The notes: generated from the letters alone by a model not told the origin. DNA of 64,000 bases from Candidatus Zixiibacteriota bacterium (GCA_030613505.1 JAUWLW010000005.1:1-64000); one strand, 5' to 3'. Shown: positions 24,339 through 33,967, numbered from the stretch's first letter. Numbers and translations are program-made.

Positions 24339-25694
24339 GTGATACCTCAGAATATATTCCGGGAATACGACATCCGCGGTACCGTCGGCGACGAGTTGAC
24401 GGACGACGTCGTCGCCGCCATAGGCCGGGCCGTCGGCACTTATTTCATCCAACGCGGCAAGAAAACCGCCCTCGTCTGCCGCGACAATCGTTCCTCCAGC
24501 GAGCGGTTCGCGACGTCGGTTTCGGACGAGCTGCGGGCGGCGGGCGTCGACGTGGTGGACCTGGGTATGGCGCCCACGCCCGCGTTTTATTTCGCGGCGC
24601 GCCGCTACGCCCCCGGCGAAGGCGGCGTTATGGTCACCGGCAGCCACAACCCGCCGCAGTTCAACGGCTTCAAAATAAGCTGCGGCGAGGGGACCATCTA
24701 CGGCGGCGAGATAAAACGCGTCGCCGAGATCGCCGACGCCGGCGACTTCGCGACCGGCAACGGTACGTACCGCACGCGTGACGTCCTGGACGACTACCGG
24801 CGCGAGTTGGTGGAACGCGTTCGCGTCGCGCGGCCGGTGAAGATCGTCGCCGACTGCGGCAACGGGACGGCATCGCTTCTGATACCGGAACTCTTGACCG
24901 ACGCGGGCTGCGACGCGGAAGGGTTGTTCTGCGAACTGGACGGCACGTTTCCCAACCACTGGCCCGACCCCACCATCCCGGAGAACATGGAGGCGCTGAT
25001 AGGACGCGTGGCCGAAACGGGAGCCGCCGCCGGCGTGGCCTTCGACGGCGACGGCGACCGTATAGGGGCGGTGGACGACCGCGGCCGTATAATCTGGGGC
25101 GACAACCTGCTGGCGCTGTATGCCGCGCCGGTTCTGGCGGCGCACCCGGGAGCGAAAGTCATCTTCGAGGTGAAGTGCTCGCAGGCGCTGGCGGAGGAAG
25201 TGGCCGCGCGGGGCGGGACACCCATAATGTGGAAGACGGGCCACTCGCTCATCGAGGCCAAGATAAGGGAAGAGAACGCGTTGCTGGCCGGCGAGATGAG
25301 CGGCCACATATATTTCGCCGACCGGTACTTCGGCTACGACGACGCTTTCTACGCCGCGCTACGCCTCGCCGAGCTCGTAGCGAACGCCGACGCACCTCTG
25401 AGCGAGCTCGTCGACCGGCTCCCGACGTACTACGCCACGCCCGAGATACGCGTCGATTGCCCCGACGAGCTCAAGTTCCGCGCCGTCGAGGAGATCAAGA
25501 AGCGCTTCGCCGACTACGAAATAATAGAGGTGGACGGCGCCCGCATCCTCTTCGACGGCGGATGGGGTTTGGTCCGAGCCTCCAATACGCAACCCGCGCT
25601 CGTCCTTCGCTTCGAGGCCAAAAGCGAAAAACGCCGCGACGAAATACGGGCCGAAGTCGAGGGTAAACTCGAAGAAATTTTAAAACGCGTTTAG
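24339..25694 (+). CDS. Phosphomannomutase / phosphoglucomutase
   Basis: 451 residues, GTG start with AAGGAG about 9 nt upstream. Alpha-D-phosphohexomutase of the AlgC/ManB group, interconverting hexose 1- and 6-phosphates for surface polysaccharide and glycan precursors. Key parts: FREYDIRGTVGDEL (7-20), phosphoserine S102 in VTGSHNPPQFNG, the metal loop FDGDGDRIGAVD, the sugar-binding GEMSGHIYF and the C-terminal phosphate-binding loop RASNTQPALVLRFEA. All four domains are complete. Cytosolic, magnesium-dependent. Substrate preference cannot be set by sequence alone. Confidence 0.94.
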   Translation: MIPQNIFREYDIRGTVGDELTDDVVAAIGRAVGTYFIQRGKKTALVCRDNRSSSERFATSVSDELRAAGVDVVDLGMAPTPAFYFAARRYAPGEGGVMVTGSHNPPQFNGFKISCGEGTIYGGEIKRVAEIADAGDFATGNGTYRTRDVLDDYRRELVERVRVARPVKIVADCGNGTASLLIPELLTDAGCDAEGLFCELDGTFPNHWPDPTIPENMEALIGRVAETGAAAGVAFDGDGDRIGAVDDRGRIIWGDNLLALYAAPVLAAHPGAKVIFEVKCSQALAEEVAARGGTPIMWKTGHSLIEAKIREENALLAGEMSGHIYFADRYFGYDDAFYAALRLAELVANADAPLSELVDRLPTYYATPEIRVDCPDELKFRAVEEIKKRFADYEIIEVDGARILFDGGWGLVRASNTQPALVLRFEAKSEKRRDEIRAEVEGKLEEILKRV

Positions 25695-25719
25695 GTTGGG
25701 AATAATATTCGTTTTTAAC

Positions 25720-25748
25720 TTGACACACGGTGTGGCACCGGTTAGAAT
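25720..25748 (+). promoter_or_regulatory. Strong promoter of the C25 peptidase gene
   Basis: Perfect TTGACA, 17-bp spacer and TAGAAT, about 95 bp before the ATG at 25844. Same box pair and spacing as the nrdJ promoter, with a smaller imperfect repeat CACGGTGTGGCACCG in the spacer. Confidence 0.8.
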
Positions 25749-25843
25749 TGAAGGTAGAGATATAATCCGAAAGGCAGGTGATCATAACCCCGAAAACGTA
25801 TAAACGTTTAAAACATAATAGTATAAACAAAGGGGTAAAGCGC

Positions 25844-28474
25844 ATGAAAAAATCGTTAATTTGGTTGGCAGTTCTCGTGGTCGCTGCTTCCGCGGCCGCT
25901 TCGGCCGAAACCGTTTTCTTGGGCGGAAGCGGCGAACCGTCGGCCGCGGCCCGCGTCGTAACGAACACCGCGACGGAAACGGTGCTCACTTTCTCTATGG
26001 ACGGATTCGTCCGGGAGAAGGAAACCGAAAGCGGCGTCACTTACGACCGCGTCATCCTGCGCGAGCGCGGAACGACCGATAATATCGGCCTGCCCGAGCT
26101 CCCGGCCTTAAACGAGACGGTGATGATACCGGGCGACCGCAAGGTCAGCGTGGACATCGTCAAGTGGGACGAGGTTACGCTCAGCGGTTACAACGTCTGG
26201 CCGTTCCAGACACCGGCTACGGACGTCGACTTCGAGCTGCCGTTCGTCCGCGACGACAAGTACTACGCGGCGGGGTCTACCTACCCGACGGCCAAAGTAG
26301 AGCTAGGCACGCCGGCTATATTCCGCGACATCCGCGTCATCCCGCTGCGTGTACACCCGTTCCGTTGGAACCCGGCTACCGGCGAATTGAAGGTTGCCAA
26401 GAAGATAACGGTCAAACTCAACTACTACGGCCAGGATACCGTTAACACGCTGCGGGTTACCGGGTACCGCGACCCGGACTTCGAGCCGCTCTACGAAGAC
26501 ACCGTAATAAACTACAAAACCGGGCATCACGGCATGGACGCGGGCGGCAACCTGGAACACCCGGAACACCTCTTCATCTGCTATCCGGACTACAAGGACG
26601 AAGCCGAACCGCTGGCCGAGTTCTACAACAAGATGGGCGTCTACACCAAAGTAGTTACTACCACCGAAACCGGGACCAGTAAAGAGAACATCAAAACCTA
26701 TATCCAGAAAATATACGATGAGGCGACGCCGGCGGTGCTCAAGTACGTGCTGCTCGTGGGCGATATCGACTACGTCGCCGCGGGCTATTGGCCCGGCTAC
26801 AGCATGGTCGCGGACTACTGGTACTCCTGCCTGACGGGGGGCCAACCGGACCCCTACCCCGACGTCAACGTAGGCCGCTACAGCACGAAAGACGGCGCCA
26901 AGGTTACGTACTTCGTCCAGAAGAACATAAAGTACCAGAAAGACCCGGACCTGAGCAACGACTGGCTCAACAACGCGATGCTCGTAGCGCACTATCAAGA
27001 CGCTCCCGGTAAATACCAAGGTTGCTGCGAAGAGGTCGCGAACTTCAATTACTCGAAGTTCAAACCGAACTTCATCAAGATCTACGGTTCAACAGGAAAG
27101 CGTAATACGGACATCACGAACGCTATTAACAGCGGCGTGAACATCGCCTCCTACCGCGGCCACGGCAGCGCGACCGCCTGGACCGGTTGGAGCATCTACG
27201 GCGACTACTTCACGACCGGCAACGTCCACGCCCTCGCAAACGGCGACAAAACGTCCGTCTGGCTCAGCATCTGCTGCCTGAGCGGCAACTTCGCCTACGG
27301 CGCGGAGTGTTTCATCGAGTCGACCTTGAACGCCACCGGCAAGGCCGGCGTGGCGTCCAACAGCGCCTCCGACCCCTCGTACACCATCCCCAACCACGAC
27401 TACATGAAGGAGATGTACAAGGCCATCTACGACCAGGGCATCCTGAACGTAGGCCGCGTCTCCAACTACGGCAACACCAAGCTCATCCAGATATACGGAC
27501 CGTACCATACGTACATAAAGAACGTATACATGTACATGTGGAACGGCGACCCGTTCACCAAGATCTGGATGAAGAAACCGGACACAAAGTTGGCGGCTAC
27601 TCATCCGACCGAGTTCATTCCCGGACCAGGGGAAAAATTCGTCGTCACCGTTTCGGATACCACCCGGGCGCCGGTAGAAGGCGCGTTGGTCGGCCTATAT
27701 AAAAAGGACGACGTCTACTGCGCCGGCACCACCAACAGCGAAGGCAAGGTCGAGCTGGAGCCCACGCGGCTGTTAACCGGCGAAGGCACGATGTACGTTA
27801 CGGCCACGAAGGACGGCTACCTCGGCTACTGGGGCGAATGCACCCTCCGGTCGGGAGAAGACGTCAAGATATCTCACTTCGTAGCCCGCAAGGCCGACGG
27901 CGGCGTACGGCTGTCCTGGAGCGCGCAGCACGACGGCGAGCTTCTCGGCTTCAACCTGTACCGCCTGAAAGTCACCGCGAGCGGCGACAACGATTCGCTA
28001 CGCGTAGGCGGCGACTCGGTGGCCGAAACGACGGCGTGGGCCAAGATCAACGAGGAGTTGATCGTAGGCCGCACGCCGTACGAATACGTCGACGGCGTCG
28101 GCGAGGGTAGTTACCGTTATAAGCTCGAGGCGATCACGCGGACCGACCCGATAATAGTCGGGCCCATCGGCGTCGACACCAAGGCGATACCGAAGGCGTT
28201 CGCCCTCAGCCAAAATTACCCGAACCCGGCCAGCGTATCGACTAAAATCAGCTTCGGCCTTCCGACCACCACGAATAACATCAAACTCCGCATCTACGAC
28301 CTCTCGGGCCGCGAGATCAAATCGATCAACGTCGGCTCGCGGTCAGCCGGCATCGTGAACGTGGAATGGAACCTCACCGACGACGCCGGCCGGCACATCC
28401 CGTCGGGCGTATACCTCTACCGCCTCGACACTCCCGACTTCTCCGCCACGAAGCGCATGGTCGTCGTACGGTAA
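25844..28474 (+). CDS. Gingipain-like cysteine peptidase (C25) with C-terminal sorting domain
   Basis: 876 residues from the ATG at 25844 (signal peptide about 1-22); a GTG at 25778 would add 22 polar residues before it. A gingipain propeptide-like region (about 25-230) is followed by the C25 domain (about 235-590) with catalytic His440 in SYRGHGSATAW and Cys478 in SICCLSGNF. A carboxypeptidase-like beta-domain (about 595-690) and a fibronectin-like region follow. The last 90 residues form a type-A sorting/FlgD-like domain: FALSQNYPNPASVSTKISF, IKLRIYDLSGREI, PSGVYLYRLDT. Likely a secreted or surface endopeptidase exported by a type IX-like route. Monocistronic. Confidence 0.93.
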   Translation: MKKSLIWLAVLVVAASAAASAETVFLGGSGEPSAAARVVTNTATETVLTFSMDGFVREKETESGVTYDRVILRERGTTDNIGLPELPALNETVMIPGDRKVSVDIVKWDEVTLSGYNVWPFQTPATDVDFELPFVRDDKYYAAGSTYPTAKVELGTPAIFRDIRVIPLRVHPFRWNPATGELKVAKKITVKLNYYGQDTVNTLRVTGYRDPDFEPLYEDTVINYKTGHHGMDAGGNLEHPEHLFICYPDYKDEAEPLAEFYNKMGVYTKVVTTTETGTSKENIKTYIQKIYDEATPAVLKYVLLVGDIDYVAAGYWPGYSMVADYWYSCLTGGQPDPYPDVNVGRYSTKDGAKVTYFVQKNIKYQKDPDLSNDWLNNAMLVAHYQDAPGKYQGCCEEVANFNYSKFKPNFIKIYGSTGKRNTDITNAINSGVNIASYRGHGSATAWTGWSIYGDYFTTGNVHALANGDKTSVWLSICCLSGNFAYGAECFIESTLNATGKAGVASNSASDPSYTIPNHDYMKEMYKAIYDQGILNVGRVSNYGNTKLIQIYGPYHTYIKNVYMYMWNGDPFTKIWMKKPDTKLAATHPTEFIPGPGEKFVVTVSDTTRAPVEGALVGLYKKDDVYCAGTTNSEGKVELEPTRLLTGEGTMYVTATKDGYLGYWGECTLRSGEDVKISHFVARKADGGVRLSWSAQHDGELLGFNLYRLKVTASGDNDSLRVGGDSVAETTAWAKINEELIVGRTPYEYVDGVGEGSYRYKLEAITRTDPIIVGPIGVDTKAIPKAFALSQNYPNPASVSTKISFGLPTTTNNIKLRIYDLSGREIKSINVGSRSAGIVNVEWNLTDDAGRHIPSGVYLYRLDTPDFSATKRMVVVR

Positions 28475-28499
28475 CGACAGAGAAACAAAAAAAGAAAAA

Positions 28500-28524
28500 C
28501 CCCGGCTCCGGCCGGGGTTTTTTT
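28500..28524. terminator. Bidirectional terminator between the C25 peptidase and pyrC
   Basis: Stem CCCCGGC/GCCGGGG, loop TCCG, with seven T on the plus side and TTTTTC on the minus side. Confidence 0.9.
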
Positions 28525-28542
28525 CTATCCTCCGCAAACCGT

Positions 28543-29856
28543 TTACGTCGCCAGCGCCGGATTGGGCGGCGACGCGAACTTGCCGTCCCGCATCACGACG
28601 TTGCCGCCCACGACGGTGAGGGCCGGCTTTCCGCCAACCTCGACCCCATCGAACGCCGTGTTTTTACCGCGGGAGAAAAATGAGGCCGCCGTTATAACCG
28701 ACGCTCCCTCGACATCGAGCACGGCGACGTCCGCCGGCGCCCCCACCGCCAGCGTACCGCCGGTTAAGCCGAACAACTTGGCCGGCCCGGCGGAAATAAG
28801 CCGTACGAAATCGGCGGACGACATACCCGCCCCGGCGACCAAAGCGGTGTAAGCGACCGCCACGTAAGTCTCTATACCGGAGATGCCAAACGCAGCGTCG
28901 TTGAATTCGACGTCCTTGTCAACCACCGAGAGCGGTACGTGATGCGACGCCACGGCGTCGATGGTCCCGTCCGCCAAACCAGCCTTGACGGCCTCGACGT
29001 CGCGCTCGCTGCGGAGGGGCGGCGATACTTTGGCGAAGGTGTTAAACCCTTCCACCGCGCGCTCCGTCAGCCAGAAGTAATGGGGCGACGTGTCGCACGT
29101 TACCTTGATGCCGTCCGCCTTCGCGCGGCGGATCAGCTCTACCGCGCCCGCGACCGTTACCGGCGAAACGTGTACGTGCCACCGCGTCATCCGCGCCAAT
29201 ATGATGTCGCGGATGACCATCACTTCTTCCGCCGACCACGGGATCCCCTTCAGCCCCAACGTCGTGGACACGAAGCCCTCGTTCATCACGCCCCCCGCCG
29301 CCAGCGACTCGTCCTGAGGAAACGCGATTACCGGGACGGCGAAGGCCCGGGCGTACTCCAGGCCCCGTCTCATGACCTGCGAGTCCATTACGGCGCGGTC
29401 GTCGCCCACCGCTACCGCGCCGCCCGTGACGAGGTCGCCCACGTCGGTGAGGGTCTCCCCCCGAAGCCCGCGCGTCAGCGCCGCCACCGGTTTAAGGCGG
29501 ACCAGACCCTCCCGGCGGTTCTTGCTCAATAGGAACTCGGCGACGACGATGTTGTCCAACGGCACGTCGTCGCACGGCCGGCACACCGCGGTCGTAACGC
29601 CGCCGGCCGCGGCCGCGCGCGACAAGCTCGCCACCGTCTCGCGGTCGGCGCGGGTCGGCTCGGAAAAGTGGACGTGCAAATCGACGGCGCCCGGTATAAC
29701 CCACTTCCCGGTGGCGTCATATACTTCGGCATCTTCGGGTGCGGATAAATTTACGTCGCACGCCGCCACGACGCCGTCGGCCAGCAAGAGGTCGCACACC
29801 AGGTCGATGTCGCGCGAGGGGTCTATGACCCGCCCGTTCTTTATCAGGAGCTTCAT
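28543..29856 (-). CDS. pyrC: Dihydroorotase
   Basis: 437 residues. Third step of pyrimidine synthesis: cyclises carbamoyl aspartate to dihydroorotate. The ATG at 29856 overlaps the pyrB stop as ATGA, so translation is coupled; a longer frame upstream is only antisense to pyrB. Class I features: VIDPSRDIDLVCDLLL, zinc ligands in VDLHVHFSEPTRAD, AAAAGGVTTAVCRP, the metal His in WHVHVSPV and TCDTSPHYFWLT, and the Asp/His region AVASHHVPLSV. Near the C-terminus GAPADVAVLDVE is typical of amidohydrolases. Cytosolic; second gene after pyrB in the operon. Confidence 0.95.
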   Translation of the reverse strand: MKLLIKNGRVIDPSRDIDLVCDLLLADGVVAACDVNLSAPEDAEVYDATGKWVIPGAVDLHVHFSEPTRADRETVASLSRAAAAGGVTTAVCRPCDDVPLDNIVVAEFLLSKNRREGLVRLKPVAALTRGLRGETLTDVGDLVTGGAVAVGDDRAVMDSQVMRRGLEYARAFAVPVIAFPQDESLAAGGVMNEGFVSTTLGLKGIPWSAEEVMVIRDIILARMTRWHVHVSPVTVAGAVELIRRAKADGIKVTCDTSPHYFWLTERAVEGFNTFAKVSPPLRSERDVEAVKAGLADGTIDAVASHHVPLSVVDKDVEFNDAAFGISGIETYVAVAYTALVAGAGMSSADFVRLISAGPAKLFGLTGGTLAVGAPADVAVLDVEGASVITAASFFSRGKNTAFDGVEVGGKPALTVVGGNVVMRDGKFASPPNPALAT

Positions 29857-30779
29857 TCGCGTTCGCCGGCTAGCAAGTAGAGCACGGCCATTCGTACCGC
29901 GATGCCGTTGGTCACCTGTTGGACCAGGAGTGGAAACGCGTAGTCTGCCACCTCGGGGGATATCTCGACGCCGCGGTTCATCGAGCCCGAATGCAGGACC
30001 AGCGCGTCGTCGGCCGCCAGCGCGAGCCGCCGCGGCGTAAGGCAATAGAAACGCGCGTACTCCCGCAGAGAAGGTATCTGCAAGCGATTGGCGTCGGTGA
30101 TCTCGACGCGCGACAGTAGTATAACGTCCGCGCCGGCGATGCCGTCCTCGAGGCGCGTCGCCACCCGCACGCGGAATTGGTCCACGCCGGGCGGAATCAA
30201 CGTCGACGGGCCGACGAGCGTAACCTCGGCGCCCATCTTCTTCAAGCCGTATATGTTGGATATCGTAGCGGGGCTTCGCGGGTGGTCGCCCAGTATCGCG
30301 ACCTTTAGCCCCTCAAAACGCTTCTCGTGTTCCCAAATCGTAAAGAGGTCCACCAGGGTTTGGGTGGGGTGCTCGTGGGGGCCGTCGCCGGCGTTTATTA
30401 CCGAACACTCCATCTGGCGGGCGAGTTGGTGCGCGGCGCCGGCCATGGAGTGGCGCACTACCAAGAAGTCGACCTGCATCGCTTCCACCGTCTTGGCGGT
30501 GTCGGTCAGGGTCTCGCCGGTAGCGGCCGAAGACGTCGCCGCGGTGATGTTTATGAAGTCGGCCGAAAGGCGCTTGGCCGCAAGCTCGAACGAAAGGCGC
30601 GTCCGCGTGGAGGGCTCGTAAAAGAGATTGGCCACCGTCTTCCCGCGGAGCGCCGGTACCTTCTTGACGGGCCGCGCCGCCAACGTCTGAAAATTGGCCG
30701 CGGCGTCGAGGATGACGCGGATATCGCCCTCGCTCAGCGCCTGTATGCCCAAAAGGTCTTTCGATTGCAGGGCCACCAT
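29853..30779 (-). CDS. pyrB: Aspartate carbamoyltransferase catalytic subunit
   Basis: 308 residues. Joins carbamoyl phosphate and aspartate at the start of pyrimidine synthesis. AAGGGGT precedes the ATG. Carbamoyl-phosphate site FYEPSTRTRLSFE (about 54-66), HPTQTLVDLFTIWEH with the catalytic His, and the aspartate loop (VEITDANRLQIPSL). No pyrI regulatory gene is adjacent; control is more likely through PyrR, encoded 20 bp upstream on the same strand. Confidence 0.96.
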   Translation of the reverse strand: MVALQSKDLLGIQALSEGDIRVILDAAANFQTLAARPVKKVPALRGKTVANLFYEPSTRTRLSFELAAKRLSADFINITAATSSAATGETLTDTAKTVEAMQVDFLVVRHSMAGAAHQLARQMECSVINAGDGPHEHPTQTLVDLFTIWEHEKRFEGLKVAILGDHPRSPATISNIYGLKKMGAEVTLVGPSTLIPPGVDQFRVRVATRLEDGIAGADVILLSRVEITDANRLQIPSLREYARFYCLTPRRLALAADDALVLHSGSMNRGVEISPEVADYAFPLLVQQVTNGIAVRMAVLYLLAGERE

Positions 30780-30799
30780 TACCCCTTAAAAACGCCGGC

Positions 30800-31360
30800 C
30801 TAACGTCGGCCGGCGGGACAGGGATACGTTATCACGCGGTCGCCGTCGTCGCCGAAGAGAACCTCGATTATGCGGTCGCGCTCGATGTCGACGCGCGTTC
30901 CGACGAAGTCCGGCTGAACGGGCAGCTCGCGGCCGCCGCGGTCGACGAGTACCGCCAACTCTATACGCCGCGGCCTACCTAAGTCCATGAGGTTGTCGAT
31001 AGCGGCGCGTACGGTCCTTCCCGTAAAGATGACGTCGTCGACCAGTACTACCGTCATGCCGGCCACGTCGAACGTGATATCGGTAGAACGCACTACGGGC
31101 GCGGGACCGATTTGCGAGAGGTCGTCGCGATAGAGCGTGATGTCGACGGTCCCGGTGGCGGCGGGTTTCGCCCCCAATCGCTCGAGGGCCGCGACGATGC
31201 GCTCGGCGAGCGGCACGCCGCCGGTATGGATGCCGACTACCGCCAACTCGTCCGCGCCGGGGTTCTCCGCGACGATCTCGCTCGCCATGCGCGCGACGGC
31301 GCTCCCGGTATCGGCGACCGAAAGTATTTCTGAAACCTCGTATTCGCCTTCAGAAGTCAT
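30800..31360 (-). CDS. pyrR: PyrR: pyr operon regulator / uracil phosphoribosyltransferase
   Basis: 186 residues from the ATG at 31360, preceded by GGGAGAG. PRPP-binding loop MTVVLVDDVIFTGRTVRAAI is intact, as are GIHTGGVPLAERI and TLYRDDLS. PyrR proteins bind pyr mRNA leaders when UMP is high, or act as uracil phosphoribosyltransferases. Position at the head of pyrR-pyrB-pyrC fits the regulator role. The upstream 110 bp show no clear anti-terminator/terminator pair, so translational control or a remote site is possible. Confidence 0.94.
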   Translation of the reverse strand: MTSEGEYEVSEILSVADTGSAVARMASEIVAENPGADELAVVGIHTGGVPLAERIVAALERLGAKPAATGTVDITLYRDDLSQIGPAPVVRSTDITFDVAGMTVVLVDDVIFTGRTVRAAIDNLMDLGRPRRIELAVLVDRGGRELPVQPDFVGTRVDIERDRIIEVLFGDDGDRVITYPCPAGRR

Positions 31361-31440
31361 ATCTCTCCCGCACCAGGTTATTACCAACGCAGAGCCAGCG
31401 GCGCAAAATTTACCACTTTGAGCCTTATATTTCAAGGTTA

Positions 31441-31467
31441 AAAAACCCCCGGCCGCCGCGGCCTCAA
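31441..31467 (-). terminator. Possible terminator behind the radical SAM gene
   Basis: GGCCG/CGGCC with 3-nt loop, then GGGGG and TTTTTT on the minus strand. The stem does not directly abut the T-run, so it is a weaker candidate. Confidence 0.35.
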
Positions 31468-31474
31468 CCCGGCC

Positions 31475-32980
31475 CTACGCCGCCTTTTCGGCCGTACGAG
31501 CGATCCAGCGCGAAATAGGCCGGCTCCCGCGGCCCAAATTCCACTGAAGCTCGGCCTCGCGCCAACTCCCCGCGACGACGCGCACCCCCCGCGCCCGGGC
31601 CCGTATCGCGCGTACGCGCTCGCGGAACTCGCGCCGCGATACCAGCAACGCGCCGGCCAAAGGAGTCCGCGGCTTCGGTACCAACGGATTGACGCGCGCC
31701 TCTAAAGTCAAAGTTTTAAACCGCCGGTTGAGCCGGGCCAGTTCGTCGCCCACGGCGGCCGCGTCGGCCGCACCCTCTCCCGGCGCTCCCACTATATAAT
31801 AGAGCTTTATTTTAGATAAACCCGCCGCCGCGGCGACTTCCAGACATTCCTCGAGCCGCCCGGGCGGCGCCGGCTTGCCCAGCCTGGCCCGCCCCTCCTC
31901 CGTCGCGGCCTCGGGCGCCAGCGCCGCGCCCCGCTGGCCCGAGGCGCCGAGCGCCTTCAAAACCGCGGGCGGCCGCGACGCCGCGAGGGCGAGCGAGCTT
32001 ACGCTCAACAACATGCCGCGCTCAACGACGCCTTGAGCCAACGCGACGACGTCGCCGTAATCGGCCAAGGCCGCGCCCACGAGCCCAACCTTGCCGACCT
32101 TTCCCCGTACCTCGTCCACCAACGGCCACAATGACGACAGCTCGCGCCGGCGCGGTGGCGAACTTACCGCGGCGGTCTGGCAAAAAGAACACGCCCGGCC
32201 GCACCCGCGGATAGGCTCGAGCAGGAGCAACTTGCCGAATTCGCCGTGCGGCGTCGCGAGCCACGAGCCGCCGCGGTAAGGCGTGAGGTCATCCACTCGG
32301 GAAGCCTCGACCTTCGCCGGCGCGCCCTCCTCCGGGACAACCGCCGCCGGCGACCCCGGCGCCCCGTACAGAACCCGATACAACGCCGGGACGTAGACGC
32401 CCGGGACTTGCGCTATAAGAACCAGCACTTCTCGCCGCGGCACGCCGACGTTGGCCGCGACTACGTCAAGAACCGCCGGGAGCGACTCTTCCGCGTCGCC
32501 AAGCACGACGGCGTCCGCGAACGGCGCCAGCGGTTCCGGGTTGGCGGTGACGGCCGGGCCTCCCAATATCACGAACGGGTCGAACTCGCCGCGCTCCACG
32601 GCCCAGGGGCGAACGCCGCCGCCCGCCAACATCCCGTATACGCGCAAGTAATCCGGTTCGTAATAGACGGAGAACGCGACGACGTCGGCTTGAGACAACG
32701 GCGTTCCGTACTCCAGGCCGATTACGTCTTTTACGACACCTTTGGACGGCTTCCCCGCGTTGCACGCGAAGTACCGCTCCGCCCGGAACGCCCGGTGCGC
32801 GGCGAACGCGCCCCACGCGAGCTGGTACCCCAGCGAGGCCATGCCGACGCGGTAGCCGTTGGGATAACACGCCGCGGCGGCCAACTCGCCGTCGCCGCCC
32901 GGCGCGGGCGTCGCCAAAGCTACCTCCGCGGCGAGGAAGTCCCGCCGGCGTTCGGCGTTCGATTCCTTAGCGTAAGCCAC
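31475..32980 (-). CDS. Radical SAM protein, YgiQ/TIGR03960-like
   Basis: 501 residues, GTG start. N-terminal part (about 1-240) resembles the B12-binding-type domain of this group: CYPNGYRVGMASLGYQLAWG, VVAFSVYYEPDYLRVYGML and VILGGPAVTANPEPLAPF. A radical SAM domain follows with the 4Fe-4S motif C-x3-C-x2-C in LEPIRGCGRACSFCQT, then APEAATEEGRARLGK and KLYYIVGAPGE. True cobalamin-binding DxHxxG is not seen. Substrate unknown; many relatives modify RNA or proteins. It lies 38 bp before the pyrR-pyrB-pyrC group on the same strand, with a possible terminator between. Confidence 0.82.
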   Translation of the reverse strand: MAYAKESNAERRRDFLAAEVALATPAPGGDGELAAAACYPNGYRVGMASLGYQLAWGAFAAHRAFRAERYFACNAGKPSKGVVKDVIGLEYGTPLSQADVVAFSVYYEPDYLRVYGMLAGGGVRPWAVERGEFDPFVILGGPAVTANPEPLAPFADAVVLGDAEESLPAVLDVVAANVGVPRREVLVLIAQVPGVYVPALYRVLYGAPGSPAAVVPEEGAPAKVEASRVDDLTPYRGGSWLATPHGEFGKLLLLEPIRGCGRACSFCQTAAVSSPPRRRELSSLWPLVDEVRGKVGKVGLVGAALADYGDVVALAQGVVERGMLLSVSSLALAASRPPAVLKALGASGQRGAALAPEAATEEGRARLGKPAPPGRLEECLEVAAAAGLSKIKLYYIVGAPGEGAADAAAVGDELARLNRRFKTLTLEARVNPLVPKPRTPLAGALLVSRREFRERVRAIRARARGVRVVAGSWREAELQWNLGRGSRPISRWIARTAEKAA

Positions 32981-33040
32981 GGGCGTAATAAAAGGCGCCT
33001 TCGCGCCCCGACGACGGTACGTGCGGTATGCAGGCCGCCG

Positions 33041-33967
33041 TCAATGTCCCAGGTTTTCGCAAAAGACGTCGTTCGAACCGGTCGAACAAGGTTCTTCCTC
33101 GAGCTGGAGGGTGGTGTGGTTAATTTTAAACTCGGCCGCCAACGCGTCCTCCGCGGCGCGCCTTACCGCGTCGCCGCCTCCCTCGCAGACGACGAGGTGG
33201 GCCGACAGGTTCGTGATGTGCGAGCAGAGCGCCCAGACGTGGAGGTCGTGTACGGCCGTCACGCCCTCCACCGCCGCCAGCGCCCGGGCGACGTCGCGCG
33301 GCCGCACGCCGGGAGGCGTGCCCTCGAAGAGAATCCGGAGCGCGTCCCGCACCAGCCGCCCCGCGCCCCATAGGAGCAGGCCACCGATAGCGAGCGCCAG
33401 AAGGGGATCGACGACGTACCACCCGGTAAAAATGACTATTACCGCGCCGACGATCACCGCCGCCGACGCCAGCGCGTCGCCGATGACGTGTAGAAAAGCA
33501 CCGCGGATATTTATATCGGCGCCGACGTGCCGCCGGAGTAGAAGCGCAACGGCGGCGTTCCCCACCAGGCCCGCGGCCGCGAACACCAGCAGCCCTACGC
33601 CCTTCACCGGCGCAGGCTCCAACAGCCGGCCGACGCCCTCCACGAAGATAAAGGCCGCGACGGCTATGAGCGTTACGCCGTTAATCAAGGCCGCGAAGAC
33701 CTCGGCTCGATGCCAACCGAAGGTGCGTCGCTCGTCCGCCGGCCGGCGCGCCAAGAGCAGCGCCCCCAGCGACAGCGTGAGCGCAAACACGTCCATAAAA
33801 ACGTGCGCCGCGTCGGAGAGCAGCGCCAGGCTACCGGTCCATATCCCGCCGACGATCTCGCCGGCCAGGATCAGCGTCGTAAGGGATATGGCCCAGGCGA
33901 GGCGCCGGGCCGGCTGCCCGGAGGGCAACGCCGAAACGCCGTGGTCTTTGTGGACGTGCTCAGGCAA
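33041..33967 (-). CDS. Cation diffusion facilitator (CzcD/ZnT-type metal efflux)
   Basis: 308 residues from TTG at 33967 (GAGG 9 nt upstream), 4 bp after the topA stop; a longer frame only overlaps topA. Six membrane helices with the metal site SDAAHVFMDVFAL in helix 2 and HVIGDALASAAV in helix 5 (H/D-x3-D pairs). The cytosolic end VTAVHDLHVWALCSHITNLS is the conserved CzcD dimer domain, followed by KINHTTLQLE. It would export Zn2+, Co2+, Cd2+ or similar in exchange for protons. A His-poor N-terminus (PEHVHKDHG) is short. Confidence 0.93.
   Translation of the reverse strand: MPEHVHKDHGVSALPSGQPARRLAWAISLTTLILAGEIVGGIWTGSLALLSDAAHVFMDVFALTLSLGALLLARRPADERRTFGWHRAEVFAALINGVTLIAVAAFIFVEGVGRLLEPAPVKGVGLLVFAAAGLVGNAAVALLLRRHVGADINIRGAFLHVIGDALASAAVIVGAVIVIFTGWYVVDPLLALAIGGLLLWGAGRLVRDALRILFEGTPPGVRPRDVARALAAVEGVTAVHDLHVWALCSHITNLSAHLVVCEGGGDAVRRAAEDALAAEFKINHTTLQLEEEPCSTGSNDVFCENLGH

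Noticed and set aside
29857-30045. 63-codon extension of pyrC
   Set aside because: Lies within the end of pyrB in another frame and lacks family similarity; the ATGA overlap start gives the known N-terminus.
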